From Oppiella nova (lineage: Eukaryota; Arthropoda; Arachnida; Sarcoptiformes; Oppiidae), in the NCBI GenBank assembly GCA_905397405.1, contig CAJPVJ010000153.1, positions 1 to 36,091 on the forward strand: a DNA stretch of 36,091 nucleotides. The letters are read 5' to 3'. Of the stretch, positions 27,315-35,771 are shown in pieces (position 1 is the first letter of the stretch; each line of letters starts with the position of its first letter). The position numbers and the translations under genes are program-made. Below the pieces are notes generated by a model. The model ran no database searches. It saw only the letters and a program-made list of their open reading frames with translations, and had not been told where the DNA came from.

Positions 27315-27402
27315 ATATCACTACGTTTATCGACCTATATCACTACGTTTATCGACCTATATCACTACGTTTATCGACCTATATCACTACGTTTATCGAC
27401 TA
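27315..27402 (+). repeat. iterons of replication module 2 (4 x 22 bp)
   Basis: Four contiguous 22-bp direct repeats have the core ATCACTACGTTTATCGAC; the last differs at its end. The core is unrelated to the AACACC iterons of module 1, which implies different Rep specificity. Confidence 0.95.
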
Positions 27403-27429
27403 TTTGACTACTTAAATATTTGATGTAGT

Positions 27430-27458
27430 ATTACTACAACATTTGTTAATGTAGTAAT
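27430..27458. promoter_or_regulatory. inverted repeat before repM-2
   Basis: ATTACTACA and TGTAGTAAT form 9-bp arms around 11 bases, sharing ACTAC with the iterons. It corresponds in position to the inverted repeat before repM-1 and is a likely autoregulatory site. Confidence 0.55.
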
Positions 27459-27465
27459 AAGAGCA

Positions 27466-28389
27466 ATGAAAGACTTAGTTGTCAAAGATAATGCTTTAAT
27501 TAATGCAAGTTATAACCTTGATTTAGTTGAGCAAAGGCTAGTCCTCTTAGCAATCATTGAAGCAAGACAGACAGGCAAAGGGATCAACGCTAATGATGCT
27601 TTGGTAATCCATGCATCAAGTTATATTGAGAATTTTAGTGTAGAGAAACATACTGCCTATGCTGTTTTGAAAGAAGCAAGTAAAGTCTTATTTGATAGGA
27701 GGTTTACATATCAATCTCTAACAGATAAAGGCAATGTAAAAACTACTCATACTCGCTGGGTAAGCGAAATTAGCTATATTGATAATGAAGCATCTGTAAG
27801 TCTTATCTTTTCACCAGCTGTTGTTCCATTAATTACAAGGCTCGAAGAACGATTTACCAGCTATGAATTAAAGCAAGTAAGTCAATTGACTAGTCGGTAT
27901 GCCACTAGACTTTACGAACTTTTAGTTGCTTGGCGTAGCACTGGCCAAACTCCTATATTTGAGATCGCAGAATTTAGACAGCAGCTTGGTATTGCTGATG
28001 ATGAATATACTCGCTCAGATAATTTTAAAAGAAGGGTTCTAGATATAGCTATATCTCAAATTAATACCTTTACTGATATCAATGTTAAATCTGAACAACA
28101 TAAAGCTGGACGATCTATTTCAGGCTATAGTTTTTCATTTAAGTCAAAAAAATCAGTTAAAAGTAATCCTAAAAAAAGTAGCGAACAGCTAGAACTAATT
28201 GATCAATTATCTGATAAACAGATTTTTTTATTCTCAAGTAAATTAGCTTATGAACCTAAATTTTCATCGAAATATAGTAAGGCTGGAGAAAGCTATGACA
28301 GCTTTATAATTAGAATATCTGAGGACTTAACAGATCCTAAAAAAATTAAGGAATATTCTCCATATCTTAAGGAATTAGGATTTAAATAA
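27466..28389 (+). CDS. repM: Rep_3 family replication initiator, RepM-type (copy 2)
   Basis: 307 residues. It is homologous to the first initiator along its whole length, with the same V-K-D-N-A-L-I-N-A-S-Y-N-L-D-L-V-E-Q-R-L start and S-Y-E-L-K-Q-V-S-Q-L. It diverges mostly in the DNA-contacting segments and C-terminus. The ATG at 27,466 follows a weak GAGCA. Carrying two full initiators with different iterons is typical of cointegrates, or of plasmids that widen compatibility. Confidence 0.93.
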   Translation: MKDLVVKDNALINASYNLDLVEQRLVLLAIIEARQTGKGINANDALVIHASSYIENFSVEKHTAYAVLKEASKVLFDRRFTYQSLTDKGNVKTTHTRWVSEISYIDNEASVSLIFSPAVVPLITRLEERFTSYELKQVSQLTSRYATRLYELLVAWRSTGQTPIFEIAEFRQQLGIADDEYTRSDNFKRRVLDIAISQINTFTDINVKSEQHKAGRSISGYSFSFKSKKSVKSNPKKSSEQLELIDQLSDKQIFLFSSKLAYEPKFSSKYSKAGESYDSFIIRISEDLTDPKKIKEYSPYLKELGFK

Positions 28390-28398
28390 GTTTTTAAA

Positions 28399-28411
28399 TT
28401 GACACTGTCAA
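28399..28411. promoter_or_regulatory. palindrome TTGACA-C-TGTCAA
   Basis: It lies between repM-2 and its partner gene at the place equivalent to the ATGTAACGTTACAT site of module 1. A related sequence (GTCAAAATTTGAC) lies within the partner gene near 28,646. It is a likely cognate operator. Confidence 0.6.
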
Positions 28412-28455
28412 CTTAAAAGTAAAGTATTAACTCAACTTAACCACCAGTTTACACT

Positions 28456-28998
28456 ATGAAAAAATTATCAGTTTCAGAATTGGCTAAGCTGTATGGGTAT
28501 TCAAGACAGGCTATATATGCCCATATAAATAAAGGAAATTTATCAAAAGGATCTGATGGTTTAATTGATTTTTCAGAAGCTTTAAGAGTATTTGGCGAGC
28601 CACAAAACAAGGTAAATAATGTCAACCAAAGCCAATCAGTTAACAGTCAAAATTTGACTGAAGTTGACTTACTAAAACAACAAGTTGACATACTTGAAAG
28701 ACAATTGAATCAAGCATTACTTAGAGAGAATCAATCATTGGAACGAGAGTCTTTCTATCAAGAACAAATTGAAGCAATGCAACGATTATTGGAAGCCCCC
28801 AAATCCCATATCCCTACGTCTATCGACCCAGAACAGACTCAATCTGAATCAATTACAGAAGAAAAATCAGAAGTCGTCGCTATGCATCAGAAAGAACTTG
28901 AGGAAAAAGAAAATAAGCGTATACCAGTACCAGAACATGTTGATTCTGAACCGGAGAAAAGGGGATTTTGGAGTCGTTTTTTCAAACCATATGATTAG
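28456..28998 (+). CDS. rep-associated helix-turn-helix DNA-binding protein (copy 2)
   Basis: 180 residues with the same build as copy 1: helix-turn-helix L-A-K-L-Y-G-Y-S-R-Q-A-I-Y-A-H-I-N-K-G, coiled coil V-D-L-L-K-Q-Q-V-D-I-L-E-R-Q-L, an acidic linker and the tail N-K-R-I-P-V-P-E-H-V-D. The ATG at 28,456 supports a start near 17,191 for copy 1. The recognition helix differs between copies, in step with their different palindromes. Confidence 0.85.
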   Translation: MKKLSVSELAKLYGYSRQAIYAHINKGNLSKGSDGLIDFSEALRVFGEPQNKVNNVNQSQSVNSQNLTEVDLLKQQVDILERQLNQALLRENQSLERESFYQEQIEAMQRLLEAPKSHIPTSIDPEQTQSESITEEKSEVVAMHQKELEEKENKRIPVPEHVDSEPEKRGFWSRFFKPYD

Positions 28999-29005
28999 GC
29001 AAAAA

Positions 29006-29038
29006 AAAGCCACATACTTGGGGTTTATATGTGGCTTG
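29006..29038 (+). terminator. terminator after rep module 2
   Basis: AAGCCACATA and TATGTGGCTT form a 10-bp stem eight bases after the stop codon. The T-run is poor on the plus strand, but there is an A-run before it, so it may also serve the minus strand. Confidence 0.6.
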
Positions 29039-29328
29039 AAAATGATGGATAGCCGAAGACGGCTGGAGGAGTCCATAAGAAATATATTGCACTAGGAACA
29101 TGAATAAATGATGCTGAAGATGTCGTTTAAATAATTATTTATATGGATAAGATGTCACTTAGCCTTGAAAACGTGAGTGATAATCATTAAATAGGGCTAC
29201 ACAAAAATGTGAAACAATGAGAAAAGAATAGCCGTGGAACGTGAATAATTACTAAAAAGTCGTTCCAGTGCGCTGAACTCTAGAACGGCTTTGACTAAGA
29301 TATTGATGCTTATAGGAAAATTTAAAAT

Positions 29329-29356
29329 ACTTCGCATAAGCTGTATTATGCTAATT
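29329..29356 (+). other. pdif site 5 (XerC|XerD orientation)
   Basis: ACTTCGCATAA, spacer GCTGTA, then TTATGCTAATT. It differs from consensus at a few places. The 100 bp before it resembles the flank of site 1 after the other replication module. Confidence 0.75.
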
Positions 29357-29429
29357 TTAGAAAAACTGAAATTTTTCATCTATTGATTTCAGTTTTCACA
29401 TTCATCAAATTAGAAAGTCTTAATATGAA

Positions 29430-30599
29430 TTAAGATTCTATTTGATTATGATTAAACTGTTCTTTATCGATTTTTAGCACATAACGAGTATTACGGCCAC
29501 CACCTTCAAGTTTATGTAATACATCCCATTCCAAAAGCTCAGTTAAGTGACGTGTTGCTGTAGCCTTACTTACCCCAGCAACACTTTGATATTGAGAAGA
29601 GTTGATACCTAAAGGAAAATCTTTTTCTTCGCCTTGTAGTAACCGATTTAAAACTTTCTTTTGTGCTTCGTTAAAATTACGTTGAGAATAAGAAGTCCAA
29701 AATTTTGCTTTCGCAATAGTTCTATGAAGTCGGCGTAAAGATTTATCAATACTTTTCTCTAATATATCCAAGAACCAGAGTAGCCAATCATCAATCGTAT
29801 AAGTATTATTCTGGCACTTCTCAAGAATATCATAATAGCTCTTACGATTTTCATGTATTGCCACTGACATAGCATACAAACGGATACTTTGGTGATCCAT
29901 TTGGGCTAATGCTAAGTCTGTGATGACACGAGTAATACGACCATTACCATCTTCAAATGGATGTAATGTCACAAACCAGAAGTGAGCAAGAGCCGCTCGC
30001 AATAATGGATCAAGCATCACCTCTTTTTTTGAGTTATTAAACCATTCTAAAAACTCATCCATCAGCCCTTGTAAATGCTCCCCGCCCTCAGGTGCTTCAA
30101 AGTAAACCTTGGCTGGAGTACTATAAGAAGAGCCTCCAACAACCTGCATCAAAGCCTTATTATCACGGATCTCCCCCACTTTAATTCTTTGAGCAACAAA
30201 ATCAAAGCGGTCTATGCTTTGAAAGAGCCATTTATGCCATTGCAATAAACGGCTCATGGTTAATGGTTCAGAATGGTTGCTAACTGCATCCATCATTATA
30301 TTGGCTAAGCCTTCAGTCTTATCCTGAATTGGTGCAGGATTTTCTTCTGTTACACCTAAACGCCGAGCTAGAGAGGATTTGAGAGAACAAACATTCAACT
30401 TCTCATCTTCAATTAAAGAGGATGCTACTAGATTTGTTAACAGCGTATCTAATGGTAATGCCTCAGCATCTGGTGATGCTTTGCTCTCACCAACTAGTTG
30501 ACCTATCTTATGATGAATTAAACGCAGTTTCGCTGCTACGAGTGCTTCATTCCATTCAAATTTAGTCCAGTTTTCTTTTTGCCATACCCAGTTTCCCAT
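29430..30599 (-). CDS. Fic domain protein (DUF4172-type N-terminus, winged-helix C-terminus)
   Basis: 389 residues. Fic enzymes transfer AMP or another nucleotide part to protein hydroxyl groups. The active-site motif H-P-F-E-D-G-N-G-R-I-T-R is complete at 213-224. The N-terminal W-V-W-Q and an inhibitory-helix-like A-S-S-L-I-E-D-E (59-66, Glu64) suggest an autoinhibited class II Fic protein; Asp replaces the usual Gly or Asn after Glu. The C-terminus (G-V-S-K-A-T-A-T-R-H-L-T-E-L) looks like a winged helix. ATG 30,599 follows a strong GGAGG. Three palindromes upstream suggest autoregulation. Confidence 0.9.
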   Translation of the reverse strand: MGNWVWQKENWTKFEWNEALVAAKLRLIHHKIGQLVGESKASPDAEALPLDTLLTNLVASSLIEDEKLNVCSLKSSLARRLGVTEENPAPIQDKTEGLANIMMDAVSNHSEPLTMSRLLQWHKWLFQSIDRFDFVAQRIKVGEIRDNKALMQVVGGSSYSTPAKVYFEAPEGGEHLQGLMDEFLEWFNNSKKEVMLDPLLRAALAHFWFVTLHPFEDGNGRITRVITDLALAQMDHQSIRLYAMSVAIHENRKSYYDILEKCQNNTYTIDDWLLWFLDILEKSIDKSLRRLHRTIAKAKFWTSYSQRNFNEAQKKVLNRLLQGEEKDFPLGINSSQYQSVAGVSKATATRHLTELLEWDVLHKLEGGGRNTRYVLKIDKEQFNHNQIES

Positions 30600-30614
30600 A
30601 AAAGCCTCCTAGTC

Positions 30615-30860
30615 TATGAGCCGAATATAACACTTATTCGGCTCATTTATGTTTTTTTGGACTAAAACAATCTAAGTTATAGATATTATGAGAAAAAAAT
30701 AATAAATAGCATTATTTTTTGAGCTGAATGTAACAGCTATTCAGCTCATTTATGAATTTTTTAACTAAAAAATAACCTAAACAACCACTGTTATGAGAAA
30801 AAAATTAATAAATAGCATTATTTTTTGAGCCGAATGTAACGGCTATTCGGCTCATTAATG
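30615..30860. promoter_or_regulatory. three palindromic operator-like repeats upstream of fic
   Basis: The 9-bp arms GAGCCGAAT/ATTCGGCTC occur at 30,618-30,644 and 30,829-30,855, and GAGCTGAAT/ATTCAGCTC at 30,721-30,747. All have 9-base centres containing TAAC. Spacing is about 103-108 bp within a larger direct repeat with ATTATGAGAAAAAAA. The middle copy has matched changes in both arms, which keeps the symmetry. The first lies next to the fic ribosome binding site. Confidence 0.75.
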
Positions 30861-31423
30861 AATTTTTGGCATAAAACATCCTAAATGGCCTATAGGTTTT
30901 TTGAATAATTCAATCTATTTTATAATGTATTAATCAAATAACTCATTAATTATTAAATATATATCTATCAAGATTATCAATAAGTTGTTGCCCTTGTCTA
31001 AGATATGAATAGTCATTACCGAGTTGTAGCTTTTAGGAATCCTCGTCAAGTAAATTTCACTGTTAATTTCAAATATTAAAAATATTCTAAGAACATAAAT
31101 TGAGCAAGGTATACGCATATACCCGTACTTTGCTAACTTCAACTACATCAGATAAAGCGTACTATGGTAATTTTAGAGAACTTAAAAATTCTTTCTTTAA
31201 TGGAAAAATACTTATAACAATTATATAAATTATTAAAATTCACAAATTAGTAGTTAAAGATGGTATCAATTTTTGATAAAATAACAAGAAGGTGTAGTAA
31301 ATATCTGAAATAATAAAAATATTGATAAAATTATTTAATATTTTATAGGATAATAGGTCTACGAATAGAGTTCTAAACTTTTGATAATTGTATTTTTAGT
31401 AAGATCTCTCTTCTATCAAATAT
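30861..31423. other. intergenic region, no gene seen
   Basis: 560 AT-rich bases. I see no supported gene; the minus frame near 30,930-31,142 has no start signal or family resemblance. It contains the degenerate pdif-like site at 31,145-31,172 and presumably the promoter of the AAA gene. Confidence 0.5.
31145..31172 (+). other. degenerate pdif-like site (XerC|XerD orientation)
   Basis: ACATCAGATAA, spacer AGCGTA, then CTATGGTAATT. It matches the consensus at about 7 of 11 and 9 of 11 positions, and TTTTAGA follows as at sites 1 and 5. It may be a decayed border. Confidence 0.4.
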
Positions 31424-32614
31424 ATGGCTGTACTTATGCTTTCATCTTTACAAGTTAAAAATTTTCGATCTCTAAAAAATGTAGAGATTCCGAAACTCGG
31501 ATTGATCAACCTTATTGTTGGTAACAACAATTCAGGGAAAAGTTCTTTAATCGAATCATTGTTGATTCTCGCAAATAATGCAGATGAAGAAATTCTAAAC
31601 ACTTTAGCTTTTTCACATGGAGAACCAACTCTATCAGACCGTGAGGAAGAAGAATTTACAAGCCCATTTCAACCTTTTGAGAGTTTTTTTCCAAATAGGC
31701 AATTCCCAAAAGAAGATAATGTAAAAATTGTTATTGGCGAACTAAACTCTTCTAATTTTCTTACAATTGAACATGCCTTTGAAAAAGAATTTTTGATCAA
31801 GTTTGAAGATGAAGAAGGAAATATTTTAAGAAGACTTAAACGTGATGGTATCTCAAAATTAGAAATTGATGAAATGCTAGAAGATCCTGAACAAAATTTA
31901 CAGGTTAATAGTATTTTAAAAATTGAAAATAAGGGATCTGTTAGTCGTATTTCATTAGAGCCTGATAGACGTAGAGCGAATTCAATTAGTAGAAGCTTAG
32001 ATTCAAAACTAAATATTCCATATAGCTATATCCCAACATCATTTTTAGATCCAGATGAACTAGCTTTAGATTGGGACAAGTTAGTCTTAACACCATATCA
32101 AGATTATATTATTGAAGCGTTACAAATTATAGAACCTAATTTAGAAAATATTAGCTTTATTAAATCAGTAAATTATCGTAGATCTAGATATAGAAGCTCA
32201 CAAAGAACTCCAATTGTTAAATTAAAAAATCATAGTCTGCCATTTCCATTAAGCAGCATGGGGGATGGTATCTTAAGAATTCTACAATTAGTACTTAAAT
32301 TGCATAGCGCTAGGGGAGGGATTTTACTAATTGATGAATTTGACAATGGTTTACATCATAGTGTACAAGAAAAAGTTTGGAAACTTGTTTTTTCTTTAGC
32401 AGAAAACCTTAAAATTCAAGTTTTTGCAACTACACATAGTTCAGATTGTGTTAAAGCATTTTCCAAAGTTTCAAAAGACAGAACTGATATTGAAGGTATT
32501 TTAATTCAAATTGGAAAAAGTACGCGTAAAAGTAATCTTGGGGAAGTTATTGCAAATATTCTAGATGAAAATCAATTAGCCACATTTATTAAGTCAGATT
32601 TTGAAGTACGATGA
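31424..32614 (+). CDS. AAA ATPase (AAA15/21-like), defence-type
   Basis: 396 residues. Walker A is G-N-N-N-S-G-K-S (33-40) after the typical start L-Q-V-K-N-F-R-S-L-K-N-V. An ABC-like signature M-G-D-G lies near 279-282, Walker B L-L-I-D-E-F-D near 301-307, and T-T-H near 336-338. This is the SMC/ABC-related ATPase of OLD, PARIS (AriA), Septu and related anti-phage systems. It overlaps the next gene by ATGA, so translation is coupled. ATG 31,424 or 31,436 may be the start. Confidence 0.88.
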   Translation: MAVLMLSSLQVKNFRSLKNVEIPKLGLINLIVGNNNSGKSSLIESLLILANNADEEILNTLAFSHGEPTLSDREEEEFTSPFQPFESFFPNRQFPKEDNVKIVIGELNSSNFLTIEHAFEKEFLIKFEDEEGNILRRLKRDGISKLEIDEMLEDPEQNLQVNSILKIENKGSVSRISLEPDRRRANSISRSLDSKLNIPYSYIPTSFLDPDELALDWDKLVLTPYQDYIIEALQIIEPNLENISFIKSVNYRRSRYRSSQRTPIVKLKNHSLPFPLSSMGDGILRILQLVLKLHSARGGILLIDEFDNGLHHSVQEKVWKLVFSLAENLKIQVFATTHSSDCVKAFSKVSKDRTDIEGILIQIGKSTRKSNLGEVIANILDENQLATFIKSDFEVR

Positions 32615-33273
32615 AACATTTAATTGTAGAAGGGCTTGGAGACAAAGTCTTTTTTGAAAAATATTGTCAATATTACTCTTATAATGTTGATGTAAATATC
32701 CTTACACCTGAAGATATTAATCCAGCATATTACACAACTAAAAATGGTGTTATCTCATCATCTTTGGATGACTTAATTAGTCAAATTACATTAGGTATTA
32801 TTAAAAATCTAGGCATTATAATTGATGCAGACTATATCAAAGATAGATCTGGTATTGAAAAAACTAAAGAGAGTTTAACTCAAAAACTAGATCCTCACGG
32901 TTATACACTAGTAGAAACTGATGAAGGAATCATTGCTAAACATAATGATGGCTTAATTGATATAGGTATATGGATAATGCCGAATAATAATGAAGATGGA
33001 AATATTGAGAATTGGATATCTGAACTCATCAGTGAAACTGAAACACCATTATATGAAAAAGCGAAACAGTCTGTTAATGAATTAGCAGGAGAAGGTTTAC
33101 AGAAATTTAAACCCTCTAGAGTACAAAAAGCACAAATAGCAACTTGGTTTGCTTGGCAAAAGAGTCCTGGACATGGGTTAGATTTCTTTTTTCATGCCCC
33201 ATTAATTGATATGAATCATATTAAATATACCAATTTTTGTACATGGTTCAGACGAACTTTTGAAATTCAGTAA
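32611..33273 (+). CDS. TOPRIM-like DUF3226-type protein, ATPase partner
   Basis: 220 residues. V-E-G-L-G-D (6-11) and I-I-I-D-A-D (69-74) fit the Glu and D-x-D of a TOPRIM metal site. I-G-I-W-I-M-P-N-N-N-E-D-G-N-I-E-N-W (118-135) is like the conserved vGvWiMPdN...G.lE of DUF3226, with Asn for the common Asp. In PARIS the partner AriB is a TOPRIM-like DUF4435 protein released by the ATPase on infection; this pair has the same plan with a different TOPRIM branch. Function by analogy only. Confidence 0.8.
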   Translation: MKHLIVEGLGDKVFFEKYCQYYSYNVDVNILTPEDINPAYYTTKNGVISSSLDDLISQITLGIIKNLGIIIDADYIKDRSGIEKTKESLTQKLDPHGYTLVETDEGIIAKHNDGLIDIGIWIMPNNNEDGNIENWISELISETETPLYEKAKQSVNELAGEGLQKFKPSRVQKAQIATWFAWQKSPGHGLDFFFHAPLIDMNHIKYTNFCTWFRRTFEIQ

Positions 33274-33294
33274 AAGTCTTAATAATTTTAATCA

Positions 33295-33321
33295 AAGGCA
33301 TCTGTTTAGGTGCCTTTTTAT
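33295..33321 (+). terminator. terminator after the AAA/TOPRIM pair
   Basis: AAGGCATC and GGTGCCTT form a short stem around TGTTTA, followed by five T residues. Confidence 0.7.
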
Positions 33322-33348
33322 TTAACATAAAACTCTTATTTAAGAAAT
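33320..33348 (-). other. degenerate pdif-like site (XerD|XerC orientation)
   Basis: A perfect XerD half-site ATTTAACATAA is followed by ACTCTTATTTAAGAAAT, which keeps only parts of a XerC half. With the site at 31,145 it would enclose exactly the AAA/TOPRIM pair. Confidence 0.4.
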
Positions 33349-33380
33349 AAAAACCTCATTACAGTGCTTAGGAGATTTTT

Positions 33381-34058
33381 TTGCAAACCAACCTTCCTTT
33401 CAAATCAATATTAGAATCTTATGCTGCAATTCCCTTATTGCTAATTTCTTTTGCGGCCATTTATAGATTTGGTTATTTTTTCCATTTAGATGCTTTGTGG
33501 ATTTTACCTTCACTTTCAGTGCAGAGCTTACTTTATTCAATTTTATCAACAGTTTTACTTTTTCTTTCAGGCTGTGCTTTAACTTATGTATATATACATA
33601 TACAGTCTTATTTTGGATATCTAATTGCTTTGTCCATTTTCTCTTTTTTGACCTGTGTGATTTTTATAATTCTATATTCAAATGGGCAATTGGGCTTGAT
33701 TTTAAGATTAGCTCCGTTATTATCTGGTTGTTTTTATTATATTTATCTTTACTACTCTCTTTTCAGTAGTGAGTTGGAAAGAGCCATATTCTCACCACTT
33801 GTTATTATTTTAAGTTTACTTTTGTCTTTAATGATGTTTGTCAGTGGTGTGAATGATGCAAGAATAGAAAATTTAAAAGAAAAATTAAGCGTTGTTATCT
33901 TTGATGAGCAACATAAATATCCAAACCAAAGTACAGATTGGCGTTTATTAGAAAATTTAGGAGACAGATTTGTGTTAATAAATTTAAGAAATGGTGATGA
34001 GACTAAAACATATCCAATAAAAGTTGTTGAATATAAAACGGTAAATACTATCTATTGA
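33381..34058 (+). CDS. hypothetical multi-pass membrane protein
   Basis: 225 residues from TTG 33,381, with AGGAG eight bases upstream. About five to six hydrophobic helices fill residues 10-160. A soluble C-terminal part of about 60 residues (K-L-S-V-V-I-F-D-E-Q-H-K-Y to G-D-E-T-K-T-Y-P-I-K-V-V-E-Y) follows. No family is recognised. A terminator shared with the convergent non-coding element follows. Confidence 0.7.
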   Translation: MQTNLPFKSILESYAAIPLLLISFAAIYRFGYFFHLDALWILPSLSVQSLLYSILSTVLLFLSGCALTYVYIHIQSYFGYLIALSIFSFLTCVIFIILYSNGQLGLILRLAPLLSGCFYYIYLYYSLFSSELERAIFSPLVIILSLLLSLMMFVSGVNDARIENLKEKLSVVIFDEQHKYPNQSTDWRLLENLGDRFVLINLRNGDETKTYPIKVVEYKTVNTIY

Positions 34059-34068
34059 TACTTGATCA

Positions 34069-34101
34069 TAAAAAGCCCCAACATCCTGTTGGGCTTTTTT
34101 A
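34069..34101. terminator. bidirectional terminator
   Basis: AAAAAGCCCCAAC and GTTGGGCTTTTTT form a stem with one bulge, with A-run and T-run on either side. It serves the membrane gene on the plus strand and the non-coding element on the minus strand. Confidence 0.85.
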
Positions 34102-34400
34102 CATACTTGATGCTTTAGTCTAACTCCTGTCCAACCTGCATGTCCGTTGCTGTCTTTTCTTATTGTTGTCTCAGGCTGATTTTTATCCTTAGCTTTATCC
34201 GCAGAAAATGCGGATAGTTTAAGAATTGTGACACTTTAGAAATCAAGAAAAATTTTAAAATTGATTAATTATTAATCAATTTTATTGGCAAAATATATCA
34301 AAATTGATCAAATAATATCCGCTTTGTAACCAAAGCGGATATTTGCGGTATTTTTGAATTATGTAAAATTATTAAGTTTTTGAAAAATAATAGTTTTTCA
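34070..34400 (-). ncRNA. candidate structured RNA element, copy B
   Basis: Read on the minus strand, this repeats the order of blocks found at 19,045-19,380: TTTTGCCAATAAAATTG, the TAATCAATTTT region, the hairpin ATCCGCA-TTTTC-TGCGGA (34,199-34,217), GATAAAAATCAGCC, AAGAAAAGACAGCAACGGA and the terminator. It lacks the 100-base insert of copy A. It adds an ATATCCGCTTTG...CAAAGCGGATAT hairpin near 34,316-34,342 on the pdif side. No open frame is conserved between the copies. Confidence 0.45.
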
Positions 34401-34406
34401 CTTTTT

Positions 34407-34434
34407 ATTTCGCATAAGCGCCATTATGTTAAAT
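34407..34434 (+). other. pdif site 6 (XerC|XerD orientation)
   Basis: ATTTCGCATAA, spacer GCGCCA, then TTATGTTAAAT. It is the closest match to consensus in the window, and its spacer is the complement of site 2. Confidence 0.9.
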
Positions 34435-34528
34435 GGGATAGAATTTCAATAAAATCCTAGGTGTCTAAACACTTACTTTTACGTATAATTTTAATGAAAT
34501 TGTAAAATAGATTATATAGCAGCTACTT

Positions 34529-34789
34529 ATGAAAATTTTTACTTTAATTGTTGCGATAGCGTGGGCTTTAACGATCTTTGTTACCCTATATTTTAAAATT
34601 AATTTTTTAAATATAGATTCAAATGCATGGGGACTTATTTTTTCAGCGATTTTTGCAATATTTACATCTATACTTTACTTTTACGAAAATAAAACATCTA
34701 AAGAATCCTCTATTAAACAAAAAGCATCAGCAAAAAATCATAGCTCTGTCGTACAGGTAGGACGAGATTATAATAGCGAGAAAAAGTAA
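34529..34789 (+). CDS. small two-helix membrane protein with C-terminal amyloid-like motif
   Basis: 86 residues. Membrane helices lie at about 3-21 and 33-52, then a basic linker and a tail with S-S-V-V-Q-V-G-R-D-Y-N (72-82). V-Q-V-G followed shortly by Asn resembles the (I/V)-Q-(I/V)-G core of RHIM-class amyloid motifs. The stop overlaps the start of the next gene (TAATG), so translation is coupled. That neighbour bears a related motif at its N-terminus. A membrane effector recruited through its tail is my hypothesis; nothing here is proven. Confidence 0.7.
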   Translation: MKIFTLIVAIAWALTIFVTLYFKINFLNIDSNAWGLIFSAIFAIFTSILYFYENKTSKESSIKQKASAKNHSSVVQVGRDYNSEKK

Positions 34790-35760
34790 TGGAATTATTC
34801 AATATGGGAGATAAAGTTGAACAAAAAGCAGAAGCTGAAGCAGGTAGTAATGTAACTCAAGCTGCGAGAGATATTAACTTTCATGGTCCCACCCTTCCAC
34901 AGGTTATACAAACTATAGATTATCAAATAGAGAAACAATTCCCTGTTTTATTAGCACAATTTGCTCCACAAATTCTGGAAGTAGAGAAGAAAAATATAAG
35001 AGATGAAGTTGAATCCTTTAAGACTATGCTTCAGTCAGAAGTACAGAGTTATTATGAAAAAAATATGACTAATGAAAGTGAAGAAGAGTTTGCAAAAAAG
35101 ATAATGGAAAAATTAGTCAACTCAAATTTCCAATACTTAATCAAAGAAGCTACAGACGATGTAATTAAGAAAAAACAGAAATCCTCTAAAGAATTACTTG
35201 TCAATTTATTAATGCATAAAATGCAGCAAGATATAGATGATGAAGACTATCATATTGATATAATTATAAATTCTTTAAAATATCTATCAAAAAATCATAT
35301 TAATTTTTTAACATTTCATTTGTTAATAAGAGATTATAAGCCTAGGAAACAGAATTTATCTATTAGAGAATATTATGAGAAATTAGTAGGAAGTAATACA
35401 GATGAAAGTAAAATTGAAGCTATTAAGCATAGTATACGTTTAGACATTAAAAACTTTTATATTCATTTAATTCATTATTTTTTGCGACAAGAACCTAAAA
35501 AAGTAGATATAGAGTTTTTAGAAGCTCAAAATCTTTTTTTTACACAAAAACACTATATAGCTAATTTATTTGAAGAAATAGGAAATGAATTACTAATTGA
35601 TAATCCTACTGAAAATGATATTCGAGAGGAAATTCCAGAACTTCATGCTTTATATAAAATGTATGGATTAGAAACTAAAGATGAATTTCACTATGCATTA
35701 AGTAGCTTGGGTAAAAAAATTGCTATCCAAAATTATGAAGTAATTAAAGGAAATTTTTAA
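34789..35760 (+). CDS. LPO_1073/Vpar_1526-like protein with N-terminal Q-x-x-R-D-I-N motif
   Basis: 323 residues. It starts with A-G-S-N-V-T-Q-A-A-R-D-I-N-F-H-G (18-33), then is almost wholly helical. A charged segment (about 45-100) precedes F-Q-Y-L-I-K-E-A near 115 and repeated L-L-x-x-L-M-x-x-K helices. The layout resembles what I recall of the LPO_1073/Vpar_1526 family, whose members also begin with a G-N-x-x-Q tag; no function is established. The start at 34,789 is coupled to the upstream gene; Met6 is an alternative. The gene is bounded by pdif sites 6 and 7. Confidence 0.65.
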   Translation: MELFNMGDKVEQKAEAEAGSNVTQAARDINFHGPTLPQVIQTIDYQIEKQFPVLLAQFAPQILEVEKKNIRDEVESFKTMLQSEVQSYYEKNMTNESEEEFAKKIMEKLVNSNFQYLIKEATDDVIKKKQKSSKELLVNLLMHKMQQDIDDEDYHIDIIINSLKYLSKNHINFLTFHLLIRDYKPRKQNLSIREYYEKLVGSNTDESKIEAIKHSIRLDIKNFYIHLIHYFLRQEPKKVDIEFLEAQNLFFTQKHYIANLFEEIGNELLIDNPTENDIREEIPELHALYKMYGLETKDEFHYALSSLGKKIAIQNYEVIKGNF

Positions 35761-35771
35761 AGTATTTCTAA

